Part shown: piece after piece, positions 63,201-64,000 of the stretch | How positions within the stretch are numbered: position 1 is the stretch's first letter | How the letters are laid out: each line of letters begins with the position of its first letter | Origin: Gemmatimonadota bacterium | GTDB lineage: Bacteria > Latescibacterota > UBA2968 > GCA-2709665 | Length of the DNA stretch: 64,000 nt | Reading direction: 5' to 3' | Assembly: GCA_028877215.1 (NCBI GenBank) | Contig: JAPPFJ010000027.1 | Coordinates: 62,001-126,000, forward strand | Notes under the pieces: generated by a model | What the model saw: the letters and a program-made list of their open reading frames with translations, nothing else | The model's database searches: none | What the model was told of the DNA's origin: nothing | Position numbers and translations under genes: made by a program

Positions 63201-64000
63201 CTCGAACCCGCGCTGGAAGCCATCTACGCGGTGGAGACGACGGGTAAGACTGCGGGTCTGGAACGTGCCATGCATCACATCGCCGCCGAAGCCGAGCGCA
63301 TCGCCGAGACTTACGCGGATATGGGCGCAGACCACGCGGGACCGCTGTTTAACCGCGTCATGGGCAACCAGGCGTCAGATGGCGCGTTTTTCACCAGACC
63401 CGTCGCCGCGTCGCTCGCCGCACGTCTGACGCTGGACGTTTGCGGAGACCCGGACTGGTCAGACCCACGCGTTTGGCGGGAACACAGGACCGTTGATCTG
63501 GCATGCGGCAGCGGCACGCTGCTTGCCGCAATGCTGACCGACATGAAGCGCAGAGCGGCGGAGCGGGGCGCCGACCTGGAAACCCTGACCCAGCTTCAGA
63601 AGGTGGCAGTTGAGGATGTGATCAAAGGATTGGACATCAACCCCGTTTCTCTCCAACTCGCCGCGTCCCAACTGACAGCGGGCAACCATAGAGTCAGCTA
63701 CCGCAGAATGGGACTTCACCAAATGCCGTACGGTCCCGACAAGGACAATCCCCGCAGGATGTCCGTGGGTACGCTCGAACTGCTGGGGCAGAAGTCGATT
63801 GTTAACAGAGGAGGCGAACTGGACCTGGGTGACGACGCCATCGGCTCGCAGGCCACATGGGCGTCAGCCGACGACACAGAGCTTGAGGACGCGGTTGACG
63901 CGGCCAGGGATGCCCGAATCGTCATCATGAACCCGCCATTCACCAACCGTGCCAACCTGGGCGAGAAGTTTCCCCCTGAAACGCAGTCCGCTCTGCGCGA
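60213..64000 (+). CDS. Single-chain restriction-modification enzyme, type ISP-like (3'-truncated by the window)
   Basis: An unbroken frame of 1,262 codons runs off the window end. Residues 1-170: Mrr/PD-(D/E)XK-type nuclease with LDVGIDAVAV (D73) and IQCKSRR (Q88-x-K90). Residues about 180-720: SF2 helicase with Walker A PCGTGKTR (C224-T229), DEAH at 364-367 (LIADEAHRTAG), ATPRIY and QAVGRAMRT. Residues about 860-1262: N6-adenine methyltransferase with DLACGSGTLL (1095-1104), GLDINPVSL and NPPF (1240-1243). This order matches type ISP enzymes such as LlaGI, which would end in a target-recognition domain beyond the window. AAGGA is seven bases before the ATG. It probably marks the start of a defence island. 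Confidence 0.85.
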   Translation, partial: MQNDKATVFIESAIKKTAEMNPQETDGKWLEVVTVESGPFIKEWDLSKCWHWEDWPERETRFPNTTRLDVGIDAVAVRRGDGKHVAIQCKSRRLDDEGHGSPIHNNEIAKFAAASAADFWAERWVVTNGDNPLASGAIQSASMSEKPLKLVNITNDLNQQSQSSAASEENEYGTSPEKDDAIQTKSCMQDEAVANSVRILKEQEHSESGGLPLGEARGRIILPCGTGKTRISLRIVEELTPPGELSIVLCPSIALVSQIRREYLENAAVPLDVLAVCSDATAGYDPKKEGRRNATLDPTVDNSNVSASEVKGRVTTDAGEIAEWMRQATIDNGIKVLIGTYQSSGTVSEALLCAGVRARVLIADEAHRTAGLKRKNSKSAAANEEEKRLRDFTVCHDRGRFPATYRVYQTATPRIYDGKRATGNPNWIVRSMDDETTFGVELYRKSYLEAVRNRWLSDYRIIAMGINDPEAFETANILAKNTKSKGRGKLTTTDYMRGLAYALTMGGATQGESVDIRSCIAFMNTVDKSKNMAEDLQTGNVKEWVSRWLEENADGRAVSDYSLEHLDASSNAAARETAKGRLASADAKTPHGIINVGIFGEGTDSPSLSAVAFLEARKSPIDVVQAVGRAMRTAPDKELGYIVCPILIPPTADPEKWLSNSDSEEGWQELGQILLALRAHDQRIEENLEELLQLYIPKPPPVERTLVAVATGEGNRIQYGEVEGPPGAAQEAVEQTLKGKTRAESGIRRISETQADFQAQYSAKSTSELPRINEKPVDYRAVEITQVFTGKKNDDGSIELRADSVDRDKPDAGEARGVVNIQKTKAKARKMINSGEGGIRVQPGSHKKAPKTAKERAEENGQVMLKLSGLEEHGSAIKMNLLAKSGLSDNRVIRDLNILEGSVSEAAHHMRADGLLHAMNQHFGLDRLKKTDKKHADGCTVAALLMMNAAMLHQRISNGGWLSGISDLSIIKNDVNVVRKMSREWERIMRHDFRPVLEPALEAIYAVETTGKTAGLERAMHHIAAEAERIAETYADMGADHAGPLFNRVMGNQASDGAFFTRPVAASLAARLTLDVCGDPDWSDPRVWREHRTVDLACGSGTLLAAMLTDMKRRAAERGADLETLTQLQKVAVEDVIKGLDINPVSLQLAASQLTAGNHRVSYRRMGLHQMPYGPDKDNPRRMSVGTLELLGQKSIVNRGGELDLGDDAIGSQATWASADDTELEDAVDAARDARIVIMNPPFTNRANLGEKFPPETQSALR

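Overview
The window is GC-rich bacterial chromosome with dense, mostly operonic coding and unusually many dispersed intergenic repeats. Gene content suggests an uncultured FCB-group lineage such as Candidatus Latescibacterota, with Poribacteria-like phyla as the alternative. The grounds are a PorV/PorQ-type outer-membrane protein, a DUF5683-type protein, three phytanoyl-CoA dioxygenase-family proteins, a sulfatase-fold hydrolase, Gfo/Idh/MocA dehydrogenases and a DUF6785-type membrane protein. This assignment is inference; no rRNA or tRNA gene was seen.

Layout. 1-603 is the 3' end of dnaK with a strong terminator, then repeat-filled DNA and a small leftward pair (hypothetical, PhyH dioxygenase). 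2683-9618 is a rightward System I cytochrome c maturation operon (ccmE, F, H, a CcmI-like gene, a 30-codon zinc-ribbon ORF, an unknown membrane-anchored protein, ccmA, B, C, D), followed by a TrmH-type RNA methyltransferase. CcmE carries Cys where the haem-binding His normally sits. 10695-26723 is leftward: nitrilase-type hydrolase, esterase-like protein, SDR, HisC-like aminotransferase, DUF5683 protein, ROK kinase, KDPG aldolase, KDG kinase-like protein, then a housekeeping and envelope block (Zn metallopeptidase, fmt, yajC, tgt, YibQ-like deacetylase, site-2 protease, PorV/PorQ-like protein, Gfo/Idh/MocA).

27071-40935 is the main accessory region: PhyH dioxygenase, a small membrane protein, a sulfatase-like hydrolase, then a rightward cluster with a TIM-barrel glycosidase-like protein, a DUF6785-type membrane protein, an unknown beta-rich protein, heparinase II/III-like lyase, a homocysteine S-methyltransferase-like protein, an alpha/alpha-toroid protein and a degenerate Gfo/Idh/MocA protein. 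Two inverted copies of a 163-bp MITE-like element bracket the first six genes. With the SDR, KDG kinase and KDPG aldolase of the previous region, the lyase-like genes would make a plausible uronate-polysaccharide degradation route.

40990-56756 holds proS coupled to a small unknown gene, an amidohydrolase, an MBL-fold hydrolase, a glycosyltransferase, a CocE-type hydrolase, a UbiD-type decarboxylase, DsbD coupled to a PhyH-HEAT fusion, and a TRAP transporter whose binding-protein gene is convergent to its permeases. 56900-64000 has polA, a small CX5R phosphatase, and a very long open frame running off the window that reads as a single-chain restriction-modification enzyme of the type ISP kind (nuclease, SF2 helicase, N6-adenine methyltransferase). 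I recognised no transcription factor anywhere in the 64 kb.
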